Origin: Anoplolepis gracilipes
Taxonomy: Eukaryota; Arthropoda; Insecta; Hymenoptera; Formicidae
Length of the DNA: 64,000 bases
NCBI RefSeq assembly: GCF_047496725.1
Contig: NC_132971.1
Location: forward strand, 9,693,001 to 9,757,000
Direction: 5' to 3'
The notes below the pieces were generated by a model. That model searched no databases and was not told where the DNA came from. It saw nothing but the letters and a program-made list of their open reading frames with translations. A program made the translations under genes and the position numbers. The stretch's first letter is position 1; each line of letters starts with the position of its first letter. Positions 10,732-22,769 of the stretch are shown piece by piece.

Positions 10732-11058
10732 ACATCCCATAATTCGCGAACCACCCGTAAGGTGCAGGTAGAGTAGGTTAAACTGAGTAAAAAAGTTATC
10801 TACCATTTTGCAATTTTCGCAATAGTTAATGAGATATTAATTATAAGAGATCAGCCAATCGGCGCCCGGCAGGAGCGCGCAGCACAAAGAAACCTCCCAC
10901 TGTTATTTGATACTAGGCGCGCCGACGAAGCGTGTGTGCCTCTTCAGGTTGTCAATGCAGAGCGTTCCTCCCACCGGTTGGCTAATCTTTTATAATTAAT
11001 ATCTCATTAACTATTGCGAAAATTGCAAAATGGTAGATAATTTTTTTACTCAGTTTAA
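10732..11058. mobile_element. Truncated hairpin MITE related to 36411-36902
   Basis: The inner arms are complementary (TACCATTTTGCAATTTTCGC against GCGAAAATTGCAAAATGGTA). The centre holds GTTATTTGATACTAGGCGCG, which is also found in the element at 36411-36902. The outer right terminus is missing: the match stops near 11058 at CTCAGTTT. Confidence 0.65.
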
Positions 11059-11239
11059 ATATCTGAAATATTTTCACAATCTGAGCAATCTTTTGCTCTA
11101 TCTTTGAATGCATTTCATTTAGCAATACAAAGAACGCAAAAGTCATTCTATCTTTAATTTCCATTGAATAATACCGTAAATCGACATATCTTATCTATTT
11201 TTGTTTGATATCTAAATTGAAAATAACGATAAAATAATA

Positions 11240-11457
11240 TATTCATGTTAATTTATATATATATATATATATAATATAAAATCATAAAAAATATATATAT
11301 ATAAAAAAAAAAAACAAATATAAAACAATATATATATATAAATAAATAATAATATATAATATATAATATATAATATAATATATATATAATAATATATATA
11401 TATAATATATATATAATATATATTATATATATATATATTTATATATATATATATATT

Positions 11458-11534
<77 letters not shown>

Positions 11535-11537
11535 CTG
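11240..11537. repeat. (TA)n low-complexity tract
   Basis: This is almost pure A and T, mainly TATA runs with interspersed AATA. No other signal is visible here. Confidence 0.95.
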
Positions 11538-11616
11538 TATAAATAAAATGCACTCAAAGATAGTACAAAATTCTTTATAAATTTAATTATGAAAAATAAA
11601 TTATGAAAATTGTTTT

Positions 11617-12132
11617 TTACCAGGGAGTGTTTTCCGTTTCTCCGATTTCATCTGTTTCCTCAATTTCATCCGTGTGCTGGATCTTTCTTAAATTGTCGCC
11701 GTCTTCGATTTCTTTCGGAATGTCCTCGGATCCTGCAGTTTGCTGTAATCACAAATTTATTCTTTTTAAAAAATGGGCTGCACTAATTTAGAGTTTATCT
11801 TCTTTTTCCACATTAGAAGAATAGTACAGTGCCCGTCATTAATTCATTTCATTTCCTTACTTAATTTATATAGGATATATCGCTAGGAAAATGAAACAAA
11901 TTAATGACAGACAGTTTACAATTAGTAAAAACTAGTAAAAAAGGAACACAGACCTCATATTCGTCGTCTATTCGCCGGTGTCGATTCGGTGGGACTTCTT
12001 CCTTATTTTCTTGGCGTCGTTTTTTATTAGAACGCCATTTTCTCGTTTTAAGGCTTTTCAAAGTCTTTTCCAGGTCGTCATAAAATTTGACGTTGTTAGG
12101 GTTGGCGAAATATTTATTTGAATTCATGGCAT
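11617..12132 (-). CDS. Two terminal exons of a spliced gene
   Basis: The minus-strand exon 12132-11954 follows a TTTTTTTTCAG acceptor and encodes AMNSNKYFANPNNVKFYDDL onward. It is a basic-rich stretch of 59 codons ending RRIDDEYE at a GTCTGT donor. The intron runs 11953-11743 and ends GTGATTACAG. The exon 11742-11617 continues in phase and encodes an acidic tail starting QTAGSEDIPKEIEDGDNLRK and ending NTPW, stop at 11617-11619. Phase agreement and codon quality on both sides support real coding sequence. The product is not recognised. These may be the last exons of the gene at 14047-15245 on the same strand, but the phase at that junction (14047 to 12132) does not match, so a further exon or a separate gene is needed. 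Confidence 0.5.
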
Positions 12133-12174
12133 CTGAAAAAAATTGACGAGAAACACTTTAGTTATGTATTTAAT

Positions 12175-12330
12175 GGGCTGTACCAATAAAAATGAGCATG
12201 ACTTTATACTTCAATTTTTTTGAAGCAAATCCTTAAAGTTATGTGATTATTTTAATCACATATCTTTAATGATTTGCTCTAAAAAGTTGAAGTATAAAAG
12301 CATGCTCCTTTTTATTCATACAACCTAATG
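12175..12330. mobile_element. Small hairpin MITE, about 155 bp
   Basis: GGGCTGTACCAATAAAAATG at the left pairs with the complement of the right end TTTTTATTCATACAACCT. The inner arms pair through ACTTCAA and TTGAAGT. No ORF is present. Confidence 0.65.
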
Positions 12331-12334
12331 CCTA

Positions 12335-12478
12335 CGTTTACCCTTAATCAGATTTAATAACATCCGTTCTAAGACTGATCAATGACAGTCATTCCATTTT
12401 TTAGAAGAGTGACTGTGATTAGACAATCTCAGAATGGAATTATTAAATCCGATTAATTTTGACGTGTAAACATTGTAT
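12335..12478. mobile_element. Small hairpin MITE, about 144 bp
   Basis: ACGTTTACCCTTAATCAGAT pairs with the complement of ...AATCCGATTAATTTTGACGT. The inner block GACAGTCATTCC pairs with AGTGACTGT. It lies directly after the previous hairpin and is unrelated to it in sequence. Confidence 0.6.
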
Positions 12479-12869
12479 AAAATAGATTTCGAAGTGCTGG
12501 CTTTTGGATATAAGGTATGATTATATACTTAGTTAATTAACACAAAGAATAGAAACAACAATGGTAATACAATTATGTAAGCAATTTAAACAAACAATTG
12601 TTAAAAAATAAACACGGAGGAGTTAAGAGAAATGTAAGTTATTATTCTTGAAACATAAGAATATTATACAAAGGTATTTATCAGACTGTATCTTTGGACT
12701 GTATATTTTTACATGAATCAATATAAGGAAAATTGAAACTAAGAAGAATACTTATTCCAATAATAAGTAATCAAATAAACAAAAATATAGTTATTTGAAC
12801 GTAAATTAATACTTCGTATATGTTTGTGAACAAATAAATGTTGTCGAATAAATATTATTAATAGCAAGA

Positions 12870-12985
12870 GAATATAACGAGACAATATACATAAAATATA
12901 TATAGCGAGACAATATATATAAGAATATATAGCGCGACAATATTCATAAGAATATATAGTGAGACAATATACACATAAAAAATTA
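12870..12985. repeat. Tandem repeat, about 30-35 bp unit, 4 copies
   Basis: Four successive units contain GAGACAATATACAT followed by AAAATATATAGC, with small changes. The function is unknown; it is probably a minisatellite. Confidence 0.75.
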
Positions 12986-14046
12986 TATAATGTATGTGAA
13001 TAGCATCACATAAGTGGTGCTATTATAATTCATACAAAATGAATAATCAATATGGATATACATATAAATATAAAGAACATATAGACATAGAAATGTATAA
13101 GGAACAATATATCTAAAATCTGAGAACTATACACTATGCACAGATCTCATAAAAATATTCTTAAACTATAATAACTAATTAATATTATATTTGTGGGTCA
13201 CCTAATTAATGACGTCATTAACAAGTGAACGATAGATTATAAAATAATACAAATCAATCGTGTAATTTATCGGTGCTTTGTTCAGAGAACTAAGTATTGC
13301 AACTGTTATTATTATTAAATAATATAATATAATCAAGAAAGAAATAGATAATATAATATATCGTATATGAATGCTAATCGCTTTAGAAATTAAGCCCTTA
13401 AAAAGTGAATACTAATATCATAATAATTTGCATTATATGAATTATGCTTCGGATAATCAATTAGATGATAAATACATAATAAAAAACCGATCTTCTGTAG
13501 ATCTCACAATTTATTATTAATATTATAAATACTTTACGTCGCAGTGGTCATTAATGGATGCCTCATTCGCTCTGGGACGATAATAAGGGTGTGGGGTCCT
13601 TGTAACGCTCGCCCTTATGGCGGCCGCCGTTAATCCCTTATATAAATTCCTTTTCTGTTTGATTCTGTAATGTACTAGATGTTTCTGGGACTCTTATGTC
13701 CCTTAAATTGTTATCGGACCTTATGCCGTAACCAAGAAAACGAGATAAACAAAAGAATACTATAATAACGCGTCACTACTAATTTTACTTTTTTTTACAA
13801 ACTGCACAGGGTGAGATCCCGTTCGATACTACCTACTGCGTGATAGCGTCGCTTCCTTATATCGATTCATGTATTCCTACGCGCGCGGAACTACTTTTTT
13901 CTCTAGCGTCTCGATCGTTGCGTCTACGGTTCTTTGTTATCATTTTACAAAGGACGAGCTGGAGGATGAGGAGTTCTTTTTCGTTTACTTTTTTAAACAA
14001 ACGTAATTAATATATAGAACATAAATAATGAGAATTTTTTACGAAC
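12986..14046. other. Intergenic or intronic sequence, unassigned
   Basis: 13000-13540 is AT-rich with no ORF. 13545-13980 is GC-richer, contains GGCGGCCGCCGTTAAT and a stretch with several CG-rich words, and could be part of a decayed LTR or a promoter. I found no matching second copy or target duplication, so no call is made. Confidence 0.3.
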
Positions 14047-15245
14047 CTTGACATGTCTGTCTCGCAATTTGCAACCCCCTGGTCCACTTTTTCCATTTAA
14101 AGTGAGGTGTGGTGATACCTCCTCATCTTCTGGAAATACGCTACAAAAATATTCCGCAGCACAATCCACTGAATTAGTCCGTCCCAGATATATGTAGTAC
14201 CTCACCTAATACAAAATTTTTGTAATAAACTGAATAACTGTATATTTAGAAAATATTGTATTAAAGAAAAATTTTTACCAAATCATTATTTCCTTATCAA
14301 CTTTTTCAAAGACCAAGAAATCGTCCATGATTTTAAATAATATTTCCTGAGGTTTTGTTGGTCTTTTAAATGTAGATTCTTTTAATAGTCTTTTAATATT
14401 TTTCGCATTTTCACTGCAAGAAAAAAAATAAAATTATGGGATTAAAAATTTATTTATAATAAGTTACTTGCTATTCCTTAATAAAATCATTAATACTTAC
14501 TCGGTTTTCTTTTCAATAGAAATTTGTCTATTTTCTATTCGACGTAGTTGCGCCATAATCATTCTAAAATAAAATTTGATGTCTTTATTCATACACGTAG
14601 ATGACTATTTATCTTTATTATAATCATTTTTATAACTTACTGTAGAGACTGCTTTATATCATAGGATATTCCCTCCTCTTTCATAAATTCTTCCTCTCTG
14701 GCTAGTGATAAACGATGATTGCGTTGTACAGATTCTAATATTGTTTGTTTGTTGTGATGGTGATTTGAATGATGGATGGTTGTTTTGCGTAAATGATTGT
14801 ATAGGTAGTGAAGATGAGCGTTATAATGTTTGTTTATTGTGATGGTGATTTATATAATGGATGGATATTTTGCGTGAATAATGGATAGTGAAGGCGAGCG
14901 TGATAATGTTTGTTTGCGTTGTAGTGGTGAAGGAATGTTTCGTGCGCATGATTGATTAGCTAGTAAAGTTGAATGTAATAATATGGGTTTATTTTGTAAT
15001 GGTGCTGATGGAGGAGGCATGTGTTTATGTGATTGTTTGGATGAGAATGATGATGATGGAATATGCAATGATGCTGAAGATTGTGAATAATGTTGATATT
15101 TGGATACTGTCTGTTTTTGTATAGTGTTGTGAGGTGTGATTTCTTGTTTTGTTTTATATTTTTCAAGATTTTTATTTAATAATTCTAATGCTTTTTTGCC
15201 TTCAATGTCTGCATTTTTTTCTTTTCCTCGTCTCAATTGACTCAT
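14047..15245 (-). CDS. Multi-exon gene of unknown function (possible DUF4806-like C-terminus)
   Basis: Minus-strand exons follow in phase. Exon 1 runs from about 15245 (ATG after TTTTTTTTAAG) to 14641, donor GTAAGT. Exon 2 is 14563-14501, with a TTTTATTTTAG acceptor and GTAAGTATT donor. Exon 3 is 14413-14279, acceptor TTTCTTGCAG, donor GTAAAA. Exon 4 is 14200-14047, ending GCKLRDRHVK. The product starts MSQLRRGKEKNADIEGKKAL, continues through a Ser/Pro/Gln/His-rich repeat region and a short helical segment (MIMAQLRRIENRQISIEKKT), then the block IYLGRTNSVDCAAEYFCSVF. That block loosely resembles arthropod DUF4806 tails; this is a weak inference. Exon 1 contains one frame change near 14850 inside a tandem repeat, so the copy is either a pseudogene, a repeat-length variant, or contains another small intron. 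It is the best candidate for a non-transposon gene here. Confidence 0.5.
14741..15000. repeat. Intragenic tandem repeat, 76-85 bp unit
   Basis: Units beginning ATGTTTGTTTATTGTGATGG recur at about 14741, 14826 and 14905, with a fourth degenerate unit from 14981. They lie in the low-complexity part of the putative exon above. The unit length varies (about 85, 79, 76), which explains the frame change near 14850. Confidence 0.75.
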
Positions 15246-15545
15246 CTTAAAAAAAATTACACCCTCCGCACAAACTCTTTCATAATCCATTAAACTTATT
15301 AATCGTAAATCTCTAAAACCCATAACATAAACTTAAACTTCAATCAACAAGAGAAATTATAACGCTTTTATTACGTTACGTTTCTGTTTGTGCGTTGAAG
15401 TTAGAGTTTACGTACGAATTTAGGTTTACGATCAGTACTTATAACGTAACTCATTATGAAAGAGTTTGTGCAGAAAGTCTTATAGCAAATACATCTAATA
15501 AAACTTATAAAATTCCTAATCTACCTAATGAAAATCATGATATTT

Positions 15546-16387
15546 TTAACCCATGATATGTAGAATGGTTGCAACTATCCAGACATCATTAATAGGATCT
15601 TTATGCCCTTCAGTGTGCCAATAAGGCATGCAAAAACATTTATTTTGCACTTCATTGAAATCTATTATAATAACTTCATCAGATAGTAAAGAACATTGGA
15701 AAACACCTACTGATGATGACAATGACAAACTAATATCAAAAAAATCTTCAACTCTGTAAAACTCTTTAACCGCCAACTGATAATGATTACCCGAGAGAAT
15801 GATGCTCTAAACAAGACAAACCTTTGAATTCTTTAATATTATTGTATTATCCTTATCCTTTACCGATATACGAAAATTTCCTGTGTCTAAAATTTGAAAC
15901 TGATGACTATCTACTGAAGCATTAAAAACTACTAATCCAGGGTCTACTGGAACACATCACTTTTTCAGTTATATTTACAATATTTTGTGAAATTTGTAAC
16001 TTTTCATGTCGTCTATTTACAATTTGTTGCAAATGTTGATGAGGTTTGCAGCAAGCATTGCGGAAATACATCATATTATTTTCATATGGAAACATAGACA
16101 ATTCATTTAAGGAGCCGAAACGTCTCACGTCATCTACGAGATGTAAAAGATAATGAGTAATGTACGAAAGAAATTCTGGACCATATATATCTTCTGCTCT
16201 ATTTACAAAAATCTTTAATGCTGTATGTGCAAAATCAAGGCGATCTTCTGATAAGGAAGAACTGACTAAAACTTGAATGACGGAATGTAATAGAAGAAAA
16301 TGTTTATACGCAGTAGGATTTATAATTCTGTAATAAACAACTGGGGCAGTATATAAAAGAATTTGACGATTTTTCGTAGCTTTAAAC
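15546..16387 (-). pseudogene. CACTA-like transposase gene, C-terminal part
   Basis: The minus-strand reading from the hAT junction continues FKATKNRQILLYTAPVVYYR. It then gives ITHYLLHLVDDVRRFGSLNE, SMFPYENNMM and HQHLQQIVNRR, and on through 15776-15546 (KEFYRVEDFF...HTEGHKDPINDVWIV). The same order of motifs occurs in the plus-strand copy at 54132-56647. I recognise this as the arthropod 'transposase domain-containing' family usually grouped with CACTA/CMC elements; the superfamily name is less certain than the family match. One frameshift near 15940 and a TAG near 15808 break it. The missing N-terminal half is at 40416-41716, beyond the hAT insertion. Confidence 0.7.
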
Positions 16388-16984
16388 CAGAGTTGTGCCG
16401 TAGATTTCAAAATTACGTCTACATGAATTGTTTACGTATTGTCTACATGATGTTTATATGAACTTTTTTTAGATAATGTAAACTATATAAAATATTATAA
16501 ATTAGATGTCAGAATGCAAAAAAAGTGATTACATTATAAAATAGGTAATGTATCTGTATATATGATTTTAGTCAATTGAGAAAATATATATAATGTTAAA
16601 AATTAAGCAATTGTGTGTATGTATACGCGCATTAAATAAAAAGTAACATTTTCTCTCTCTTTCATTCTTATTCTTTTATTGCATCTAAGTTCTCTAATTT
16701 TATAAAATAATATGTTAAAAAAACAAATTTTATAAAGTAATATATATATTTTAAACATAACAGAACTTAATCTTATATTTCTTTAAATTGTATAAATTTA
16801 ATAAGAGATATTTATCTATAAAATTAATATTTGTTAAACATAACAAATTTTACAAAGTTATATGTAATATGTTAAAACATGTAACAAATTTTAGAACTTA
16901 AACTTATTTTGACTTTTAAATTACATAAACTTAAAAAATTAATTTATGAATTTGTAATCTAAATAACATTAATATATGACTTTA

Positions 16985-18414
16985 TCATATATAATAATCA
17001 TTGGAAATGTTTGAATCAATTATTTTGTGAGTATAATATATATGTAAAAATTTTCTGGATCGTTCAAAATTTAAACAATTTTGTACAGGCAAATGCACAA
17101 AAGACCAATTTGAAAATACTCGTTCAATAAGAGCTGATGATGCAGGTATTCTTTCTAATTTCAATGCCAAAAGGGATAAATTTGGATGATGAATTTTTGC
17201 TATATTCCAGAAAAGTATTGGATCTTCAATATGTTTTTGAACATATATGTTATTGAACAAAGTCTTAAAAATCTCATTTTTCGTTTGAAATTCATTAAGA
17301 TCAAATATTCCTGTTGTATCAAGACTATTTAAAAGAAAGATTTGTATTTTTTGTAATTCTTCAGCTGACAATGTTTCACTTGTATCATCACGGTACTTTG
17401 GATATAAATAATATGTAGCAAGTACATAAATATTAAATATTATTTTTTTTTTGTTTTTCTAACATAGGTTGAAAGTTGCAAAATTTCTTTGGAAAGTAAA
17501 TATTTAACCAAAGATGTACTACTTCTGTAGCTGATGAGTTAGACTTTTGTGCAAAGTTTATTATATTACATATTGGATCGAAAAGTTTAATGTTATCCTT
17601 AACATCGTCTAGAAATTCATCGTCGAATATTATTGTTTTGACTGTTGTTTTTATTGTTTTAAATCGATCATCGTTGACTATTAATCTTTTCATATAAGAA
17701 ATATTTTTCAAAAGACAGACATAAGAATCTCGATATGTACACCAACGAGTATCACAAGGAGTTATTATTCTTGTACCCCCTATATTAATTAAAGTTTTTT
17801 CGAAAAGTTTAAATTCTTTCAAAACGAGTTTAACACATTTTGTAAGAATTTCATTCATGACATCTTTTGCAAGCAAATTTGCAATATGGCTATTGCAAGT
17901 GCTATACCATATAGCAACATTTCTGCCCATTTTTAACATATTTGCAGCATTATCCGATACTACTGCATATATTTTTGTGTTATATAAATCTTGTGCTATT
18001 TGAATGGATTCATTTGCAATCTCGATGAGCTTATCACTTGTTTCACTTTCTTCAGTAACATCCCATGCATTGAGAAATGCGGTAGATTCTTTAGCATTAT
18101 GTAACATAGTAACAATAGTTTTTGTGTTATTAGAAGTATTTTTCCATCCATTTATAAGAAGCACAGATTCAGAATTGATAAATTCTTTTGACAATTTGAA
18201 GCATCGTTCATATTCTTTCTCCAATAAAGTTGTCGTTATCAACCTTATGGTTTTATGTCCTGGTAGATGTAATGCATACACTGGTCGAAGAGCTTTAATA
18301 AAATTTTTAAAATGATCCGACTCAATAACATTAAAAGAAAAAGATAATTAGTTCTGTATGAAATTCATTCATCTGTTCATCTGAAATTTTGTCTATAAAG
18401 TTACTCAGTAATTC
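16985..18414 (-). pseudogene. hAT transposase, catalytic and dimerisation part
   Basis: Reading downwards from 18414: LLSNFIDKISDEQMNEFHTE, a frame change near 18340, then FIKALRPVYALHLPGHK. Next are the DUF659/RNase H-like core with NGWKNTSNNTKTIV, VVSDNAANMLKMG and CDTRWCTYRDS, a frame change in a poly-A run near 17440, and the C-terminal hAT dimerisation domain with RIPASSALIERVFSNWSF. The first catalytic position normally reads DGW; here it is NGW, so an active-site Asp is lost. The N-terminus with the BED finger lies on the far side of the nested elements at 40088-40238. The enzyme would have excised and inserted hAT elements; this copy is dead. Confidence 0.88.
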
Positions 18415-18678
18415 CCCCCTCATGGGTTTACACCTTGGCGCGGTGGAGGGGCTTAAGGTCGCATCCAGGTTCACCCTCGGGGATGAAACTGGGTGCGACC
18501 GACGAAGAGGGACCCCCCAAGCTAAGGTGTTAGCGACCATGCCGACGGTTTCATAACGCAGGGGGCGCTGCGTGATAAACGGTGCCTTCCGGACACCGGG
18601 CGAGTAGATAGCCAAGCCCCGGACGAACGTGGCTCCGCACTGAGTGAGACCGCTTTCCCGCGAATTTGTGGGACTAAC

Positions 18679-19617
18679 ATGAATGATAAAAATAACAATA
18701 CAAATTTAAACAAAATCCTCCAGGACGTAGCTTTCCTAGGAAGCGAACGACCGGAGGAAGTTTTTAATGCAGGGGCGGGCACCTCTGGTACTCATCCAAA
18801 AACCCACGTTCGATATAACGGCGCTGCCAGACGACGAAGCAGATGCAGCTCCAGGGGGAGGGGAAGGTCATGGAGACCGAAACAACTCCTTCTGCAGCTG
18901 CCTCTGTTTCTGAGTGAACAGGAGGATCGAGACAGACTGGAACGGCAAAACGCCCCAGAACGACCACGAACATTCTCAGCCCCTCAAACAGGCAACCTGG
19001 GAAAAAGCCCCGGATCAAGGGTCGTTCGCCCAGGCGGCCAAGAGTATCATCGGGATCGCTGTTGTCGTAGACAATTTTCCTGATGCAAAACTAGATGACG
19101 AAGAGGCAGCGGAGGTCAAGAAGTTGATCAGGAGACGCACTATTGCGCTCCAGAAAGGCACTAAGGCTCCCGCCTTCACCGGCTCCTGGATTAGGGATGG
19201 GGCACTCGTTTTTGCTTGCGCGAACGAGAAATCGGCGGACTGGCTAAAAAGCTTCTCCGCCGATTTTAGCGTACGAAACGCTCCCCTGCGTGTGCTGCCA
19301 ATCGATGAGCTACCAAAGCGACATTGGGTGGTAGTGCACGTGAAGGAGCCGGACCTCTCAACCAAGGAGGCCATTGAACTCCTTGATAGGCAGAATGTGA
19401 GCCTAACCCCTGGGGATTGGGTGGTTTCGGATGGGAGCGAAAGCAGGAATACTTCGAGCACCCACTTCGTCTGCCTGGTGGCTGCGCAATCGCTGGAGGC
19501 CCTTAAGGCCTGCAATTTCAGGTCTTTCTGTGGCTCTACTCGAGCAACTGTTAAGTTGCTTGAGACAGAACGCAAGGAGAAACCCGTTTTTGCGGGAACT
19601 AACAATCGGACCTGAAC
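18679..19617 (+). pseudogene. Retrotransposon ORF1 (DUF4780-like), one frameshift
   Basis: The ATG at 18679 opens MNDKNNNTNLNKILQDVAFL, and the reading shifts frame near 18910 into the 18914-19617 frame. The second part contains DNFPDAKLDDEEAAEVKKLI, GSWIRDGALVFACANEKSAD and LLDRQNVSLTPGDWVV. This matches the DUF4780 domain found in ORF1 proteins of insect LINEs, presumed to bind RNA or nucleic acid. It ends 6 bp before the ORF2 ATG at 19623. The frameshift makes this copy non-functional. Confidence 0.72.
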
Positions 19618-19622
19618 CAAAT

Positions 19623-22600
19623 ATGGTCAGGCCTGGGGTTTCCGTAATTCAGATTAATTTGCATCACAGCAAAGGCGCCTCGGCGATTTTAGCCAAGAGC
19701 ATAGCTGCGATGCGGACAGGTATGGCACTAATTCAGGAACTATGGCTCCTGAAGAATGCTATCAAAGGTTTGAGTGGGTGCGGTACAATGTGCTACACAC
19801 GATCAAACCGAAAAATTAGAACTTGCATAGCCACAAAGGGTCTAACTGCAATTTTTATGTCACAGCTCAGCTGCGAGGACTTAACAGTAATCTAGACGAA
19901 GCTAAAATTTTCGACAACGGAATCCGTGGATGTATTGATAGGCTCAGCTTACATGCCCTATGACTCCGAGGAACCGCCATCTTAGGTGGAAATCAAAAAC
20001 TTGATAACCTATGCGGAGGAACGTGGACCGTGGGGGAGCTCGGACATCAATTCCAGGAGAGAGAGCCTGCATGATTTCATCATGAGAGCTGGCCTCATTA
20101 TTCTAAATAGAGGTACAGAATTTACCTTTCAGGACTCTAGAAGATAAGAGGTAATCGACATTACTTTATGTACGAGGAGGGTGGTTGGTCTAGTGACGGG
20201 CTGGAGGGTCTCGAATGAGCTCTCTGGTTCTGATCACAGACAAATACGCCTAACTCGTTGCCACATATCGGACGACAAATGGACGCATAATCTAAAAAGG
20301 ACTGATTGGGATAGATATAGGGCTGCTCTATCAGCCAGTCTCAGGTCAGTCCCAACCAAATTCTTTAACAAGAATGATCTTGACGCGCCGGCACTCTTCA
20401 TGGGCGCCATAATAGATGCCTACGAAACAAACTGTCCGCTGAGGAGGCGCCAGTCCTCTACTAAAGTTCTCTGTTGGAGCAAAGAGCTTACGAAGCTCAG
20501 GTTGAGGACTTAAGAGACTCTTCAACAAGGCCAAGAATTCCGGCTCCGCAGCCTTCTGGGAAGCCTTTAGGAGTGCACGGCGGGAGTACAGTAAAGCCAT
20601 AATCTCAGCTAAACGACAAAGCTGGAGGAATTTCTGTGAAAGCATGGAAAGCCTCCCAGAGGCATCCAGACTTAATAGAATTCTTAGCTCTGATAGTCGC
20701 TCGCAAATAAGCTGTTTTAAACACCCAAGCGGACACTATACAGAAAACCATACTGAATCTTTAACACTCCTGATGAAGACTTACTTTCCATGTTTTCAAC
20801 CTCTGACATTACAACACCCCTCTTCCAAGGCTCTTATATCCAGGGATGGTTACAAGCCCAGAAAATGGTTGCTAGCGGCAGAGATGGTGTATCCGAAAGG
20901 TGTGGAGTGGGCTATCTTTAGGGGTTCTTCGACCCCTACAAAGTACCGGGCCCAGATGGAATCTACCTCATCCTCCTTAAAGAGGGGTTGGGACCTCTGT
21001 TGGACCCCCTTACAAAAATTTTTAGAACTAGCATAGCTCTAAGACATGTTCCACCGGCCTGAAGTGGCACTAGAGTGTGCTTCATTCCAAAGCCAGGTAG
21101 AAACGGCCGTATTATGATTAAAGACTTTAGATCCATCAGCCTTATCTACTTTTTGTTGAAAACATTAGAGAGATTAGTTGAGAGCTTCATAAAAACAAGG
21201 GCCTCTTCGTAAATCCCTGTCTTCGTGTCAGTACGCCTACAGGGAGGGCAGGTCTACAGATACTGCCCTACATCACCTTGTGAGCAGTATTGAAACTCAA
21301 CTCACAGCCAAAGAGTACGCTCTAGGCGTCTTCTTAGATATTGAGAGAGCTTTTGATAGCACCTCTTATCCGGTTATTATGAGAACCATGGGCAACCATG
21401 ACATACCAGCCGCTATTATTGACTGGACATTAAGCATGCTAACAGACAGACTTCTAACTGTCAATTAGGGAAACTTGACTCTGAGAGGTGTCCCCGCGAA
21501 AGGCTGTCCGCAGGGTGGAGTTCTCCACTCCTGTGGTGCCTTGTGGTGGATGAGCTCCTAATCAATCTGCAGAAAGCCAGTATCTGGGTATATGGCTATG
21601 CTGACGATGTAACCATAGTGCTAAGAGGTGGCTTTCTTTCAACTCTCAAGGAGCTTATGGATAATGCACTGAAAATTGTTCAAAACTGGTGTGAGGCTAG
21701 AGGTCTAACGATAAACCCGAATAAGACTGAAGCCATGATCTTTACCAGGAAATACAAGCTAGAGAGCATTGACGCGCTAAAGCTCTGGAACAAAGAAATA
21801 CAGTTCTCCTCTTCCATAAAATATTTGTGTGTCCATCTTGATCCTAAATTGAACTGGAACTATCATCTTGAAGTTAAAAGAAAGAAACTCTACATCTCTT
21901 TTTGGGCATGTAAAAGGACAATGAGCGGTACCTGGGGGATCAAATCCAGCATTGCGTTATGAATCTACAAGTCTGTTCTGCTGCCGAGGATGACGTATGC
22001 GGCGGTGGTCTGGTGGCCGAAAGTGGAAAAAGTGGGGGCAAGGAGCCTGCTGAAAAGCCTACAGGGTGGATACCTAAGGGTAGCAGTAGGGGCCATGAAA
22101 ACCACCCCAACAGAGGCGCTGAAAGTAGCCATCTGCATTCCTTCGCTTGACCAGAAGATCATCTGCGCGGCCAAGTCGGCGGCTTATAGATTACACTGTC
22201 AAAGGGAGTGGAGATACGCTCGACTTCAACACACCAGACTAAGCTTTCTCCAAGATCGTCCTTTCTCCCTGAAACAGGATAAATCGATCAAGAAATACCA
22301 TCTGGGAAAGACTTTCAAGGTTCTTATACCAGATAGGGCAGACTGAGAGAATCAACGCTTTATTGACCGCCTGGGTCCAGACGTACGGTATACCGACGGT
22401 TCAGGCAACAATGATCGCTATCGAGCAGGTATATATGCTCCAAAGAACAACCATAAAACAAACATTCCCATAGGGGGATTGGCCATGGTCTTTCAAGCTG
22501 AGGTCTTAGCCATCTTAGAATGCGTTAACCTACAAATCACTGCCGGGGCAGACAATAAAAACATTGTTGTTTGCTCGGACAGCCGAGCAGCCCTGGGTGC

Positions 22601-22689
22601 TCTTGCTAAACCCACCACGGAATCCTTCCTGGTTTGGGATTGCATGCAAGCACTCAATCGACTCGGGGAACACAACAAGGTTACCTTAA
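19623..22689 (+). pseudogene. Retrotransposon ORF2: endonuclease, RT, RNase H (5' part)
   Basis: The ORF2 start reads MVRPGVSVIQINLHHSKGAS, typical of Jockey/LOA endonuclease N-termini. Later blocks include LGVFLDIERAFDSTSYPVIM (about 21330), GCPQGGVL (about 21505), YGYADDVTIV (about 21595) as the RT catalytic centre, and GLTINPNKTEAMIFTRK. Then come MTYAAVVWWPKVEK and an RNase H domain with YTDGSG (about 22390), FQAEVLAILE and VCSDSRAALGAL. The last codons before the insertion are NKVTL. Several frameshifts and stops (for example the TAG near 21466 and a frame change near 21543) inactivate it. It resumes at 38754. Confidence 0.88.
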
Positions 22690-22769
22690 GGGGATGCTGG
22701 AGCTTTCGGCGAACTCATGCGCGATTTTGAGCGCCGCCTTGAAACAAGTAAAAAAAATGTTACCGACGC

